Of a stretch of DNA of 64,000 nt, positions 39,551 through 49,309 are shown in pieces. The position numbers and the translations under genes are program-made. The DNA is from Lysobacteraceae bacterium (GTDB lineage: Bacteria > Pseudomonadota > Gammaproteobacteria > Xanthomonadales > Xanthomonadaceae). The DNA is taken from contig JAMLIV010000009.1 in assembly GCA_023954075.1 (NCBI GenBank), forward strand, positions 31,092-95,091, in the 5' to 3' direction. The notes beneath the pieces were generated by a model that was given only the letters and a program-made list of their open reading frames with translations, was not told the DNA's origin and ran no database searches. Each line of letters starts with the position of its first letter. The first letter of the stretch is position 1.

Positions 39551-40269
39551 TGCTGGTCGCGCGCCACCTCAGGAAGCGCTACCGGCAGCGCGAGGTCGTC
39601 AAGGATTTCAGCCTGCACCTGGACGCCGGCGAAGTCGTGGGCCTGCTCGGCCCCAACGGGGCCGGCAAGACCACCTGCTTCTACATGATCGTCGGGCTGA
39701 TCGCCTCCGACGGCGGCAGCATCCTGCTCGACGGCGAGGACGCCACCGCGCTGCCGATGCACCAGCGTGCGCGCCGCGGCGTCGGCTATCTGCCGCAGGA
39801 GCCGTCCATCTTCCGCCGCCTGACCGCCGCACAGAACGTCATGGCCGTGCTGGAACTGCGCGAGGATCTCGACGCCCAGGGGCGCGAGAACGAACTGCTC
39901 GCGCTGATGGAGGAACTGCAGGTCGCGCACGTCGCCGACCAGCGCGGGGTCAGCCTCTCGGGCGGCGAACGCCGTCGCGTGGAAATCGCCCGCGCGCTGG
40001 CCGCGCGCCCGCGCCTGATGCTGCTGGACGAACCCTTCGCCGGCGTCGATCCGATCTCGGTCGGCGACATCCAGAAGATCGTCGCCCACCTCAAAACCCG
40101 CGGCATCGGCATCCTCATCACCGACCACAACGTGCGCGAAACCCTCGGGATCTGTGACCGGGCCTACATTCTGAGCGAAGGCAGCGTGCTGGCGCAGGGC
40201 CGGCCCGATGAACTGCTCGCAAATCCCGACGTGCGTCGGGTATATCTAGGCGACAGTTTCCGCATGTAG
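39550..40269 (+). CDS. lptB: LPS export ABC transporter ATPase LptB
   Basis: LptB powers lipopolysaccharide extraction with LptF and LptG (not in the window). The 239-residue ATPase has Walker A '[17 protein letters not shown]', Q-loop '[13 protein letters not shown]', signature '[17 protein letters not shown]', Walker B '[15 protein letters not shown]' and the H-loop '[11 protein letters not shown]'. It ends with the usual '[12 protein letters not shown]'. It is followed 16 bases later by rpoN. Confidence 0.96.
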   Translation: MLVARHLRKRYRQREVVKDFSLHLDAGEVVGLLGPNGAGKTTCFYMIVGLIASDGGSILLDGEDATALPMHQRARRGVGYLPQEPSIFRRLTAAQNVMAVLELREDLDAQGRENELLALMEELQVAHVADQRGVSLSGGERRRVEIARALAARPRLMLLDEPFAGVDPISVGDIQKIVAHLKTRGIGILITDHNVRETLGICDRAYILSEGSVLAQGRPDELLANPDVRRVYLGDSFRM

Positions 40270-40285
40270 CCCCGCAGGATCGCCG

Positions 40286-41701
40286 GTGAAGCCCGCACTC
40301 CAGCTCAAGATCGGGCAAAACCTGACCCTGACGCCCCAGCTGCGCCAGGCGATCCGGCTGCTGCAGCTTTCCAGCGCGGAGCTGGAAGCGGAAATCGCCG
40401 CCGCGCTGGAATCCAACCCGCTGCTGGAACAGCCCGAAGAGCCCGCGCCCGAGGAACACGCGCTGCCGGAGGCATCCCAGGCCGACGCCGGCGACGCGGC
40501 CGATGCGACCGACGACCTGCTCGACATCCCCGACTGGGCGCAGGAATACCAGAGCGACAGCTACGCCGCCGGCAGCGGCGGCGAGGACGACGAGCGCGAA
40601 CGGGCCTTCGCGGACGCCGGCCTGGGCCTCCAGAACCACCTCCTGTGGCAGCTCAACCTGACCCCGATGTCGCCACGCGACCGCGTCATCGCGGCGACCC
40701 TGATCGAGTCCATCGGCGAGGACGGCTACCTGAGCGAACCGCTGGACGCGCTGCGCGACGGCTTGCGCCCCGACCTCGTGGCCGAACCGGACGAGATCGA
40801 GACGGTGTTGCATCGCATCCAGCGCTTCGATCCGCTCGGCGTGGGCGCGCGCACGCTGTCCGAATGCCTCCTGGTGCAGCTCTCCCCGGGCGATGCGACG
40901 CCTGCCGTGGACCTGGCCCGGCACATCGCGAGTGAACACCTCGAGGCCCTGGCGCGACTCGGCTCCGAGCGACTGGCCGCCCGGCTCGGAGCCGCGCCGG
41001 ACATCATGCACGAGGCGGTGCAGCTGCTGCGCTCGCTGGATCCGCGCCCCGGATCGGGGTTTTCCCATGGCGCGCCCGAATACATCGTCCCGGACGCCTA
41101 CGCGATCCGCCGCCGCGACGGCTGGCAGGCCCGCCCGGGACCGGGCTGCCAGCCGCAGCTGGGCATCAACCGGCACTACGAGTCCCTGATCGGCGTGGCC
41201 AGCCGGGCCGATGCCACCTACCTGCGCGCCCAGTTGCAGGAGGCGCGCTGGCTGATCAAGAGCCTGGAAACGCGCGCCGACACCGTGCTGCGCGTGGCGC
41301 AGGCCATCGTGCGCCACCAGAGCAACTTCCTTGAATTCGGTCCCGAGGCGATGCGCCCGCTGGTGCTGCGCGAAGTGGCCGACGAACTCGGTCTGCACGA
41401 ATCCACGGTGTCGCGCGTGACCACCCGCAAATACCTGCACACCCCGCGCGGCACCTTCGAGTTCAAGCACTTCTTTTCCTCCAGCCTGGCCACCGCCGAC
41501 GGCGGCGCGGCCTCGGGCACGGCCATCCAGGCCATGATCCGCCGCCTCATCGAAGGCGAAAACCCGCGCAAGCCGCTGTCCGACGCCAAGCTGGTGGAGG
41601 CCCTGGCGACCGAGGGCGTGATGGTGGCGCGCCGCACCGTGGCCAAGTACCGCGAGGCGCAGGGAATCCCCTCCTCCAACGATCGCCAGCGCCTGCAGTG
41701 A
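40286..41701 (+). CDS. rpoN: RNA polymerase sigma-54 factor
   Basis: RpoN directs transcription from -24/-12 promoters with enhancer-binding activators. The 471-residue protein has the glutamine/leucine-rich region I ('LTLTPQLRQAIRLLQLSS'), an acidic region II, the core-binding domain with 'LHESTVSRVTTRKYLHTPRG', and the C-terminal RpoN box 'ARRTVAKYREAQGIPSS'. The GTG start follows AGGAT. Its position after lptB and before hpf-ptsN is the classical arrangement. Confidence 0.96.
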   Translation: MKPALQLKIGQNLTLTPQLRQAIRLLQLSSAELEAEIAAALESNPLLEQPEEPAPEEHALPEASQADAGDAADATDDLLDIPDWAQEYQSDSYAAGSGGEDDERERAFADAGLGLQNHLLWQLNLTPMSPRDRVIAATLIESIGEDGYLSEPLDALRDGLRPDLVAEPDEIETVLHRIQRFDPLGVGARTLSECLLVQLSPGDATPAVDLARHIASEHLEALARLGSERLAARLGAAPDIMHEAVQLLRSLDPRPGSGFSHGAPEYIVPDAYAIRRRDGWQARPGPGCQPQLGINRHYESLIGVASRADATYLRAQLQEARWLIKSLETRADTVLRVAQAIVRHQSNFLEFGPEAMRPLVLREVADELGLHESTVSRVTTRKYLHTPRGTFEFKHFFSSSLATADGGAASGTAIQAMIRRLIEGENPRKPLSDAKLVEALATEGVMVARRTVAKYREAQGIPSSNDRQRLQ

Positions 41702-41743
41702 CGATGAATCCCCGCGGCCCCCTTGTTTTCCATCCGACCTTGC

Positions 41744-41749
41744 TACCAT
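41744..41749 (+). promoter_or_regulatory. Possible -10 box of hpf
   Basis: TACCAT lies about 96 bases before the hpf start. TTGTTT at 41723 is a possible -35 box with a short 15-base spacer. Weak support; no -24/-12 sigma-54 promoter was seen. Confidence 0.3.
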
Positions 41750-41845
41750 CTTGCCGATGAAGGCTCCGTACGCGGCAAGTGCCGCGCATCCACCCGGCGG
41801 TGCCTGCCGGGGAATCCGCCGAAAGGCAGCAACAGGAGGTTTGTC

Positions 41846-42169
41846 ATGCGTATCGAAATCGTCGGACACCAGATCGAAGTCACCCCCGCCCTGCGCGACA
41901 CCATCCTCGCCAAACTGGACAAGCTGGGCCGTTATTCCGATGACCTGATCGACGGGCGCGTCACGCTCTCGGTGGAGCGCCTCGATAAGAAGATCGACGC
42001 GACCCTCAACCTGTCGGGTCACACGGTCCACGCGGAAGCTTCCGACGAAGACATGTACAACGCCATCGACCAGCTGCTCGACAAGCTCGTGCGCCAGGTC
42101 ACCAAGCACAAGGAAAAGCAGACCCAGCACCGCTCCGACCAGAGCATCCGCACCGCGGAAGCCGACTGA
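41846..42169 (+). CDS. hpf: Ribosome hibernation promoting factor
   Basis: HPF binds idle 30S/70S ribosomes to help form inactive 100S dimers. The 107-residue short form begins '[20 protein letters not shown]' and contains '[20 protein letters not shown]', followed by a basic helix and a tail '[17 protein letters not shown]'. An excellent ribosome-binding site (CAGGAGG) sits 7 bases before the ATG. A 144-base gap separates it from rpoN and may hold its own promoter. Confidence 0.94.
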   Translation: MRIEIVGHQIEVTPALRDTILAKLDKLGRYSDDLIDGRVTLSVERLDKKIDATLNLSGHTVHAEASDEDMYNAIDQLLDKLVRQVTKHKEKQTQHRSDQSIRTAEAD

Positions 42170-42282
42170 GCACTGCCCGGGCCGGCCTCGCACCGCAACC
42201 ACGGCCCGGGCGCTTGCCGGGCGAACCGGGCCGGAGGCGGACAGGCGTCGCCTCCGGTCCTGCCACATCAGGGGAACACGCC

Positions 42283-42756
42283 ATGCATCTCGTCGACCTT
42301 CTGGCTCCCTCGCGCATCCGCGCGAGCGCCAGCGCCACCAGCAAGAAGCGCCTGCTGGAACTGATCGCCTCCACCCTCAACCAGGGCAGCGAAGACACCG
42401 ATCTGGAGCGGCGCATCTACGACGGCCTGTGCGCACGCGAGCGCCTGGGCTCCACCGGGCTGGGACGCGGCGTGGCGATCCCGCACGGAAGAATCACCGG
42501 CCTGGTCGGCCCCGTGGGTGCCTTTCTGCGCCTGGACGAACCGCTGGACTTCGACGCCAGCGACGGCGAGCCGGTCGACCTCGTCTTCGCGCTCGTGGTG
42601 CCCGAGCACTTCAGCCAGCAGCACCTGCTGCTGCTCTCGCAGCTTGCGGAAATGTTCAGCGACAGCGACTTCTGCGCGCGCCTGCGCGGCTGCCGCACCG
42701 ATGCGGCGCTGCAGGCCGCGCTGGCGGACTGGCAGATCGCCCACCTCGCCGCCTGA
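42283..42756 (+). CDS. ptsN: PTS-Ntr EIIA component
   Basis: The 157-residue EIIA(Ntr) protein has the phosphorylated histidine in '[20 protein letters not shown]' near residue 67, and '[20 protein letters not shown]' further on. In the nitrogen PTS it receives phosphate from NPr and controls potassium transport, cell-envelope stress and other targets without carrying sugar. AGGGGA precedes the ATG. It is followed by hprK. Confidence 0.94.
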   Translation: MHLVDLLAPSRIRASASATSKKRLLELIASTLNQGSEDTDLERRIYDGLCARERLGSTGLGRGVAIPHGRITGLVGPVGAFLRLDEPLDFDASDGEPVDLVFALVVPEHFSQQHLLLLSQLAEMFSDSDFCARLRGCRTDAALQAALADWQIAHLAA

Positions 42757-42809
42757 CAGGCGGCCACCCCGGCGGCATACTCACGGCACCCGCCGCTGGC
42801 CGCCCCCAC

Positions 42810-43766
42810 ATGCCGACTCCCATGCGCATCACTGCCCGTGAACTGTTCGACCAGCTCGAACAGCGCCTTGGCCTGCGCTGGATCGGCGGCCAACGCGGCG
42901 CGGGCCGCGTGCTCGAATCGGTCGACCACCTGGCGCGCCGTCCCGCGCTGGCCGGCTACCTCAACACCATCCACGCCAACAAGGTCCAGATCATCGGCAG
43001 CGAGGAGCTCGACTACCTCGATGCCCTGGAGCCCTCGCAGCGCAGCAAGCTCCTGATGCGCATCGTCAGCGATACCCCGCTGGCCCTGGTCGTCACCAAG
43101 GACCGCGAGGCAGCGGACGACCTGCGCGAGGCGGCCAACCGCACCGACACGCCGCTGTGGGTTTCCAGCCACCGCGGCCACGAACTGCTGACCTATTTCC
43201 AGTACCACCTCGCGCGCGCGCTGGCTCCGCGCCGGACCCTGCACGGCGTGTTCATGGAGGTGCATTCGATCGGCGTGCTGATCACCGGCGAGTCGGGGCT
43301 GGGCAAGAGCGAGCTGGCGCTGGAGCTGATCTCGCGCGGGCACCGCCTGGTCGCGGACGATGCGCCCGAATTCAACCGCATCGCGCCCGACATGCTCGAC
43401 GGCAGCTGCCCGGAGATGCTGCAGGATCTGCTGGAAGTGCGCGGCATCGGCATTCTCAACATCCGCCAGATGTACGGCGACACCGCGGTCAAGCGCAACA
43501 AGTACCTGCGCCTGATCGTGCACCTCGAACGTCAGGAGCCGGGGCGGGACGAAGACGCCTTCGACCGCCTGCACGGCACCTTCGGCACGCAGCGGCTGCT
43601 GGACGTGGACATCCCGCGCATCACCTTGCCCGTGGCCGCCGGACGCAACCTGGCCGTTCTGGCCGAGGCAGCCGTGCGTGCGCACCTGCTCAAAAGCAAG
43701 GGTTTCGATGCCGCCCAGGCCTTCATCGACCGCCAGGCCCACCAGATGCGCCACACCACGCCATGA
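42810..43766 (+). CDS. hprK: HPr kinase/phosphorylase
   Basis: HprK phosphorylates and dephosphorylates a serine on HPr-like proteins. The 318-residue protein has an N-terminal domain and a C-terminal catalytic domain with the P-loop '[20 protein letters not shown]' near residue 157 and the family signature '[20 protein letters not shown]'. It is typical of proteobacteria that have a control-only PTS. An ATG four codons further in is an alternative start. It overlaps rapZ by 4 bases. Confidence 0.95.
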   Translation: MPTPMRITARELFDQLEQRLGLRWIGGQRGAGRVLESVDHLARRPALAGYLNTIHANKVQIIGSEELDYLDALEPSQRSKLLMRIVSDTPLALVVTKDREAADDLREAANRTDTPLWVSSHRGHELLTYFQYHLARALAPRRTLHGVFMEVHSIGVLITGESGLGKSELALELISRGHRLVADDAPEFNRIAPDMLDGSCPEMLQDLLEVRGIGILNIRQMYGDTAVKRNKYLRLIVHLERQEPGRDEDAFDRLHGTFGTQRLLDVDIPRITLPVAAGRNLAVLAEAAVRAHLLKSKGFDAAQAFIDRQAHQMRHTTP

Positions 43767-44647
43767 ACCCCATCGACGATCCACACCCGCCCCTGCTCGT
43801 CATCAGCGGCCTCTCCGGCTCCGGCAAAAGCGTCGTGCTGCGCACGCTGGAAGATCTCGACTACTACTGCGTCGACAACCTGCCGGCCGAACTCCTGCCC
43901 GAGTTCGTGGCCGGCGTCACCGCCGGCGGCAACGGTCGCCATCGCCGGCTCGCGGTGGGCATCGACGTGCGCAATCGCCCCGAGGGCCTGACCCGCCTGC
44001 CGCATTCCCTGGCCAAAGTCGGCACCATGGGCTGCCAGCACCAGCTCGTCTTCCTCGACACCCTCGACGAAGTGCTGCTGCGCCGCTACAGCGAAACCCG
44101 CCGCCGCCATCCGCTCAGCGGCGAAGGCCTGCCGCTGGCCGACGCCATCGCGCTCGAGCGCCAGCGCCTGCGCCCGCTCGCCGCCATCGCCGACCGCGTG
44201 CTCGACACCAGCACCATGAACGTGCACCAGCTGCGTCGATGGGTCGTTACCGAACTGGCCGCCGACGCCCAGCCCGGGCTTTCCCTGCTGGTGCAGTCCT
44301 TCGCCTACCGCCACGGCGTGCCGGGCGATGCCGACTTCGTGTTCGACGTGCGCTGCCTGCCCAATCCGCACTGGGATCCCGGCCTGCGCCCGCTCTCCGG
44401 GCGCGATGCGCCGGTGCGCGAGTGGCTGATGCAACAGCCCGCCGTGGTCGAATACCTCGACCACGTTGCCGGCTTCGTCGACGCCTGGCTGCCGCGCTTC
44501 GAAAGCGACACGCGCAGCTACGTCACCCTGGCGTTCGGCTGCACCGGTGGCCGCCACCGCTCGGTGCACTGCACCGAATGGCTCGCCTCGCACTGGCGCG
44601 ACCAGGGCCGCAGCCGGGTGGTGACGTTTCATCGGGAGCTGGAGTAG
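43763..44647 (+). CDS. rapZ: RNase adapter protein RapZ
   Basis: RapZ is an RNA-binding protein that in E. coli presents the small RNA GlmZ to RNase E and so controls glucosamine-6-phosphate synthesis. The 294-residue protein has Walker A '[20 protein letters not shown]', '[20 protein letters not shown]', and the C-terminal signature '[20 protein letters not shown]'. It ends the operon here. No HPr, EI or mannose-type EIIA gene follows, unlike related clusters. Confidence 0.94.
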   Translation: MNPIDDPHPPLLVISGLSGSGKSVVLRTLEDLDYYCVDNLPAELLPEFVAGVTAGGNGRHRRLAVGIDVRNRPEGLTRLPHSLAKVGTMGCQHQLVFLDTLDEVLLRRYSETRRRHPLSGEGLPLADAIALERQRLRPLAAIADRVLDTSTMNVHQLRRWVVTELAADAQPGLSLLVQSFAYRHGVPGDADFVFDVRCLPNPHWDPGLRPLSGRDAPVREWLMQQPAVVEYLDHVAGFVDAWLPRFESDTRSYVTLAFGCTGGRHRSVHCTEWLASHWRDQGRSRVVTFHRELE

Positions 44648-44655
44648 GGCACCGA

Positions 44656-44698
44656 AACGATCCGTCGAAACGCCCCGCCGGAACGACCCGTCGGAACG
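44656..44698. repeat. Three tandem copies of a 13-bp unit
   Basis: AACGATCCGTCGA, AACGCCCCGCCGG and AACGACCCGTCGG follow each other without gaps, and a fourth partial AACG then continues into a GTAGGTCGG palindrome. It starts 9 bases after rapZ. Confidence 0.75.
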
Positions 44699-44767
44699 TA
44701 GGTCGGCCCTGCGTGGCCGACGTTGCGGGGCATCAAACGCCCCGTCGGGGGCGTAGCCCCGACCTGC
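44697..44767. repeat. Two GTAGGTCGG-family palindromes
   Basis: CGTAGGTCGGCC...GGCCGACG (44697-44722) and CGTCGGGGGCGTAGCCCCGACCTGC (44743-44767, in inverse orientation) belong to a dispersed family also found at 53.3, 55.1 and 62.8 kb. They lie between convergent rapZ and apbC. Confidence 0.75.
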
Positions 44768-44803
44768 CGCAGCAACATCAAAGCCAGGCCGCGCGCTGCC
44801 CCC

Positions 44804-45892
44804 TCAATCATCCCGCACCACGATGTTCGGGAACGCAATCGACTTGCTGCGCGCCCGCAGCGACAGCCTTCCTGCCGCCTTGCGCGCGATGTCGCGATAG
44901 CTCACCGCCGCCGCCGAATCCGGCTGCGAGGCCACCGTCGGGGCGCCGCCGTCGGCCTGCTCGCGGATCCGGATGTCGAGCGGCAGCGAGCCCAGCAGCG
45001 GCACGTCGTACTGGCTCGCCATGCGCTCGCCGCCGCCGCTGCCGAAGATGTGTTCGGCGTGGCCGCAGTTCGAGCAGACGTGGATCGCCATGTTCTCGAC
45101 GATGCCCAGCACCGGCACCTCGACCTTCTCGAACATCTTGAGCGCCTTGCGCGCATCGAGCAAGGCGATGTCCTGCGGCGTGGTGACGATCAGCGCGCCG
45201 GAAACGGGCACGCGCTGGCACAGGGTCAGATGGATGTCGCCGGTGCCCGGCGGCAGGTCGATGACGAGGTAGTCCAGATCCTGCCAGAGGGTGTCGTTGA
45301 GGAGCTGCTGCAGGGCCTGGGTCACCATCGGGCCGCGCCAGATCATCGGGGTGTCCTCGTCGATCAGAAAGCCGATCGACATGGCCTCGAGCCCGTGCGC
45401 GCGCATCGGCACGATGCGCTTGTTCTCCACCGTTTCCGGGCGCCCGGTGAGGCCCAGCATGCGCGGGATGCTGGGGCCGTAGATGTCGGCGTCGAGCACG
45501 CCGACCCGCGCCCCTTCCGCCACCAGCGCCAGTGCCAGGTTCACCGCCGTGGTGGACTTGCCCACGCCGCCCTTGCCCGAGGCCACCGCGATGACGTTCT
45601 TCACGCCGGGCAGCGGGTTGACGCCCTTGCGTACTTCGTGCGCCAGAACGCGCGAGGACACCGAGGCGGAGGCGGCGGAGATCGCCGGATCGGCGCGCAG
45701 CACGCCTTCGATCATGCCGGCAAGGGTCGCGTGCCAGCTCGCCGCCGGATAGCCCAGCACCACGTCGACCGCGACCTTGTCGCCATCGATCCCGACGCCG
45801 CGCACCTGCCCGCCGGACACCAGGTCCAAGCCGGTATTGGGATCGGTGACGCGCGAAAGCAGCGCGCGGACGTGGTCTTCGGTAACGGACAT
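44804..45892 (-). CDS. apbC: Iron-sulfur cluster carrier protein (Mrp/ApbC)
   Basis: ApbC is a P-loop NTPase that binds and transfers [4Fe-4S] clusters to apoproteins. The 362-residue protein has an N-terminal MIP18-like domain ('LSRVTDPNTGLDLVSGGQVR'), the deviant Walker A 'VASGKGGVGKSTTAVNLALA', 'VLDADIYGPSIPRMLG', and the cluster-binding 'HVCSNCGHAEHIFG'. The ATG at 45892 has GGAACG 6 bases upstream. It diverges from metG. It could serve the [4Fe-4S] proteins RnfB and Nth encoded in this window. Confidence 0.94.
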   Translation of the reverse strand: MSVTEDHVRALLSRVTDPNTGLDLVSGGQVRGVGIDGDKVAVDVVLGYPAASWHATLAGMIEGVLRADPAISAASASVSSRVLAHEVRKGVNPLPGVKNVIAVASGKGGVGKSTTAVNLALALVAEGARVGVLDADIYGPSIPRMLGLTGRPETVENKRIVPMRAHGLEAMSIGFLIDEDTPMIWRGPMVTQALQQLLNDTLWQDLDYLVIDLPPGTGDIHLTLCQRVPVSGALIVTTPQDIALLDARKALKMFEKVEVPVLGIVENMAIHVCSNCGHAEHIFGSGGGERMASQYDVPLLGSLPLDIRIREQADGGAPTVASQPDSAAAVSYRDIARKAAGRLSLRARSKSIAFPNIVVRDD

Positions 45893-46014
45893 GGCGACGT
45901 TCCAAATGGGAATGATTGCCAAGTGTAGTGCCGCACGGGCCGTGCCGACAGCACCGCATGCGCCTGGCCGCGCGATCTTCCGGCGTGCTCGCGGCCGGGA
46001 TCGGCGGGCCGTGG

Positions 46015-46020
46015 GATAAT
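46015..46020 (+). promoter_or_regulatory. Candidate -10 box of metG
   Basis: GATAAT, preceded by GTGG, lies 18 bases before the metG ATG, so the transcript would have a very short leader. No -35 box is clear. Confidence 0.4.
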
Positions 46021-46038
46021 CCCCGGCTTTCCACCGCG

Positions 46039-48144
46039 ATGTCCGCCATGTCCGCTTCCGCCCCGCTCTTCGTCACCTGCGCCCTGCCCTACGCCAACGG
46101 CCCACTGCACCTGGGCCACCTGGTGGGCTACATCCAGGGCGACATCTGGGTTCGCGCGCAGCGGCTGATGGGCCAGCCGGCGCATTTCGTCTGCGCCGAC
46201 GATGCCCACGGCACGCCGATCATGCTGGCGGCGGAGAAGGTCGGACAGGCACCGGAAGACTTCATCCGCGCCATCCAGACCGGCCACGAGCGCGATTTCG
46301 CCCGGTTCCACGTCGCCTTCGACCACTACCACTCCACCCACTCGCCGGAAAACCGCGAGATGTCGGAGCTGATCTACACTCGCCTGCGCGATGCCACCCA
46401 CTGGCCCGAACCGGTGATCGCGCGGCGCTCGATCGCCCAGCTCTACGATCCGGTGAAGGGCATGTTCCTGCCCGACCGCTACGTCAAGGGCGAGTGCCCC
46501 AACTGCGGCGCGCCCGACCAGTACGGCGACAACTGCGAGGTCTGCGGCAAGGCCTATTCGGCCACCGATCTCAAGAACCCGGTGTCGGCGATGTCCGGCG
46601 CCACGCCCGAGCTGCGCCAGTCGGAGCACTACTTCTTCGAACTCGGCAAGTTCGAGGCTTTCCTGCGCGAGTGGCTGGCCGGCGACGTGGCTTCCGGCGC
46701 GGTCAAGGCCAAGCTCGACGAGTGGCTGGAAGGCGGCCTGCGCGACTGGGACATTTCGCGCGATGCGCCCTATTTCGGCTTTCCGATTCCGGATGCGCCG
46801 GGCAAGTTCTTCTACGTGTGGCTCGACGCGCCGATAGGCTACCTCGGCAGCCTGCGCGCCTACAGCCGCACGGAAAAGGGCCACGCCGCGGGGCTGGACG
46901 ACGCGCGCTTCGCCGCCATGCTCGCGGCAGGCAGCGGCACCCGCATGCACCATTTCGTGGGCAAGGACATCATCAACTTCCACGGCCTGTTCTGGCCGGC
47001 CATGCTCAAGGGTGCCGGCCTGATCACGCCCACGCGTCTGCACGTCAACGGCTACCTCACCGTGAACGGGGCCAAGATGAGCAAGTCGCGCGGCACCTTC
47101 ATCATGGCGCGCACCTACCTCGACGCCGGCCTCAACCCCGAGTACCTGCGCTACTACTTCGCCGCCAAGACCTCGGGCGGGATCGACGATCTCGATCTCA
47201 ACCTGGCCGACTTCGCGCAGCGGGTGAACTCGGACCTGGTCGGCAAGTTCGTCAACATCGCCAGCCGCTGCGCCGGCTTCATCGGCAAGCGTTTCGATGG
47301 CCGGCTCGCCGCCAGCCTTGCGCCCGAACTGCGCGCGCGCTACGACGCCGCCTGGCAGCGCCTCGCGGATGCCTGCCTCGGCGCGAACGGTGCCTACGCG
47401 CGCGACAACCTCAACGCGGTGCTGACGCGGGTCATGGCCGAAGCCGATGCGGCCAACGAGTGGATCGCGGAAATGGCCCCGTGGGCGATGGCGAAAGATC
47501 CGTCGCGCGATGCCGAGCTGCACGCGGTCGCGAGCCTTGCGATCAACCTGTTCCGCCTCATCGCCGGCATCCTCAAGCCGGTGCTGCCCGCCACTGCGCA
47601 GGGCGCGGAAGCCTTCCTCCAGGCACCGGTCACGCATTTCGACGACCTTGCCGAACCGCTGCTCGATCACGCCATCGCGCCGTATTCCGCGCTCCTCACC
47701 CGCATCGACCCCATCCACATCGAGGCGATGGTGGACGCCAGCCGGGAATCCCTCCAGCCCGTGCCAGCCGCAGCCACAGCACCCGAGGCAACGCTCGATT
47801 CCACGGCGGCGGCAACGATTTCCATCGACGACTTCGCCAAGCTCGACCTGCGCATCGGCACCGTCACGGCCTGCGAATTCGTGGAAGGCTCCGACAAGCT
47901 GCTGCGCTTCACCCTCGACGCCGGCGAACTGGGCGCCCGGCAAATCTTTTCCGGCATCCGCGCCGCCTACGGCGAACCGGAAAAGCTGGTCGGCCGCCGC
48001 GTCGTGTTCATCGCCAACCTCGCGCCGCGCAAGATGCGCTTCGGCGTGAGCGAGGGAATGATCCTCTCGGCCGGAACCGACGGGGCGGATCTCTTCCTGC
48101 TCGACGCGGACGCCGGAGCCCGCGCCGGCATGGCGGTCAAGTGA
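46039..48144 (+). CDS. metG: Methionyl-tRNA synthetase
   Basis: MetG charges tRNA(Met). The 701-residue class I enzyme has the HIGH-type 'PYANGPLHLGHLVGYIQGD', a zinc finger 'CPNCGAPDQYGDNCEVCG', the KMSKS motif 'GAKMSKSRGTFIMA', and a C-terminal EMAP-II-like tRNA-binding domain ('KLDLRIGTVTACEFVEGSDK', 'MRFGVSEGMILSAG'). It diverges from apbC and is followed 7 bases later by an RnfA-like gene. The first of two nearby ATGs is used. Confidence 0.96.
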   Translation: MSAMSASAPLFVTCALPYANGPLHLGHLVGYIQGDIWVRAQRLMGQPAHFVCADDAHGTPIMLAAEKVGQAPEDFIRAIQTGHERDFARFHVAFDHYHSTHSPENREMSELIYTRLRDATHWPEPVIARRSIAQLYDPVKGMFLPDRYVKGECPNCGAPDQYGDNCEVCGKAYSATDLKNPVSAMSGATPELRQSEHYFFELGKFEAFLREWLAGDVASGAVKAKLDEWLEGGLRDWDISRDAPYFGFPIPDAPGKFFYVWLDAPIGYLGSLRAYSRTEKGHAAGLDDARFAAMLAAGSGTRMHHFVGKDIINFHGLFWPAMLKGAGLITPTRLHVNGYLTVNGAKMSKSRGTFIMARTYLDAGLNPEYLRYYFAAKTSGGIDDLDLNLADFAQRVNSDLVGKFVNIASRCAGFIGKRFDGRLAASLAPELRARYDAAWQRLADACLGANGAYARDNLNAVLTRVMAEADAANEWIAEMAPWAMAKDPSRDAELHAVASLAINLFRLIAGILKPVLPATAQGAEAFLQAPVTHFDDLAEPLLDHAIAPYSALLTRIDPIHIEAMVDASRESLQPVPAAATAPEATLDSTAAATISIDDFAKLDLRIGTVTACEFVEGSDKLLRFTLDAGELGARQIFSGIRAAYGEPEKLVGRRVVFIANLAPRKMRFGVSEGMILSAGTDGADLFLLDADAGARAGMAVK

Positions 48145-48151
48145 TGCCGCC

Positions 48152-48682
48152 GTGCCCGCCGCGCCCGCGATCGCCGCGTTCTGCTTCGTTCTTGCTGTCC
48201 TGATCGGCGAACGCGGGCTCGCGCGCTCGCCGCGATTCCACGATGCGGCGCGCGGAACGCACGGGCTGGTGCGGCTGCAAATCGGCGCGCTGCTCATCGC
48301 CGCGATGAGCGCCGCCGCGGCATCGCTCGCGTTTCCCGCGATGGCTCCGGCCCTCCCCGCCCTGTACGGGCTTGCGGCCGGCGGCGGCGCGCTGTGGCTG
48401 CTGGCGCGCCGCCAGGAAATGGCGCGGACGCCGCTTGCGTGGATCCTCGCGATCTTCGCCCTGCTTCACGCCGACGTTGCGCTGCTGGCGGGCGCGGCGG
48501 CGGCCTGGCTGCTCGCCGCATTCGGCGTCATCCTCGCCTTCGCGCTCGGCCTGCCGGCGTTCATCGACCTGGCGCGGCGCATGGACGATCGCGCCGTGCC
48601 GGCCTTCATGCGGCCGCTGCCGGCGCGCGTGTTGGCCGCCGGCATCATCGCGCTGGCGGCAGGAAGCCTCGCGTCATGGTGA
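48152..48682 (+). CDS. RnfA-like membrane protein (divergent)
   Basis: The 176-residue protein has about six hydrophobic helices. The C-terminal part is RnfA-like: '[20 protein letters not shown]', '[18 protein letters not shown]', '[15 protein letters not shown]' follow the same pattern as the last helices of RnfA (where PAPFRG-type loops precede the final helix). The rest is poorly conserved. It starts with GTG 7 bases after metG and overlaps rnfB by 7 bases. Assignment rests on length, topology and the rnfA-rnfB order. Confidence 0.62.
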   Translation: MPAAPAIAAFCFVLAVLIGERGLARSPRFHDAARGTHGLVRLQIGALLIAAMSAAAASLAFPAMAPALPALYGLAAGGGALWLLARRQEMARTPLAWILAIFALLHADVALLAGAAAAWLLAAFGVILAFALGLPAFIDLARRMDDRAVPAFMRPLPARVLAAGIIALAAGSLASW

Positions 48683-49200
48683 CGGCGCTGCTGTTCGCCG
48701 CGGCCATCGCCACGCTGGCGTTCGCCTGGCGCGGCTGGCTGGTGTCGCCGGTTCCTGCGGAACCCGACGCCGCGCAACCCCTGGTCGAACGCATCGACGC
48801 GCTCCTGCCGCAAACCCAGTGCGGCCAGTGCGGCCACGGCGGCTGTCGCCCCTATGCGCAGGCCATCGCCGCGGGCGAGGCGGACATCAACCGCTGCCCG
48901 CCCGGTGGAGCGCGCGGCATCGCGGCGCTGGCCGAACTGCTGGACCGTCCGATCCTGCCGCTGGACCCCGACTGCGGCGAGGAAAAACCGCCGCAGGTCG
49001 CCTTCATCATCGAAGCCGAGTGCATCGGCTGTACCAAGTGCATCCAGGTTTGCCCGGTGGACGCCATCCTCGGCGCGCCGAAACTGATGCACACCATCCT
49101 CGCCGACCCGTGCACCGGCTGCGAGCTGTGCGTGCCCGCCTGCCCGGTGGACTGCATCGTGATGCGCGACCTGCCGCCCGACCATCCGCGACCGGCGTAG
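48676..49200 (+). CDS. rnfB: Electron transport complex subunit RnfB
   Basis: RnfB carries electrons within the Rnf/Rsx membrane complex. The 174-residue protein has one N-terminal anchor ('[20 protein letters not shown]'), a 4Fe-4S binding domain with '[19 protein letters not shown]', and two ferredoxin motifs, '[16 protein letters not shown]' and '[15 protein letters not shown]'. All cluster cysteines are present. It lies after the RnfA-like gene with a 7-base overlap. The other rnf-type genes recognised lie at 21.3-22.5 kb, and no rnfG or rnfE is in the window. Confidence 0.92.
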   Translation: MVTALLFAAAIATLAFAWRGWLVSPVPAEPDAAQPLVERIDALLPQTQCGQCGHGGCRPYAQAIAAGEADINRCPPGGARGIAALAELLDRPILPLDPDCGEEKPPQVAFIIEAECIGCTKCIQVCPVDAILGAPKLMHTILADPCTGCELCVPACPVDCIVMRDLPPDHPRPA

Positions 49201-49252
49201 CGATCCGACCGACAAAGCGCTCGCACCCAGCGGCTTTTGCGTGCCGTCGCAG

Positions 49253-49279
49253 GGTGGAGCCGCCGAAGGCGATTCCACC
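49253..49279. repeat. GGTGGA-CGCC-GAA-GGCG-TCCACC palindrome
   Basis: An imperfect palindrome, GGTGGAGCCGCCGAAGGCGATTCCACC (27 bases in two halves), lies after rnfB. The same family recurs at 53558-53584 and, truncated, at 53358-53371. Confidence 0.75.
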
Positions 49280-49309
49280 ATCACCCATCGCAGCGCCCCC
49301 GGCGGAATC

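Noticed and set aside
41702..41845. Possible sigma-54 promoter for hpf/ptsN next to rpoN
   Set aside because: No GG-N10-GC element with TGGCAC/TTGC context was found in the gap.
45712..48297. Long minus-strand frame opposite metG
   Set aside because: metG and its motifs occupy the plus strand; the antisense frame has no domain.
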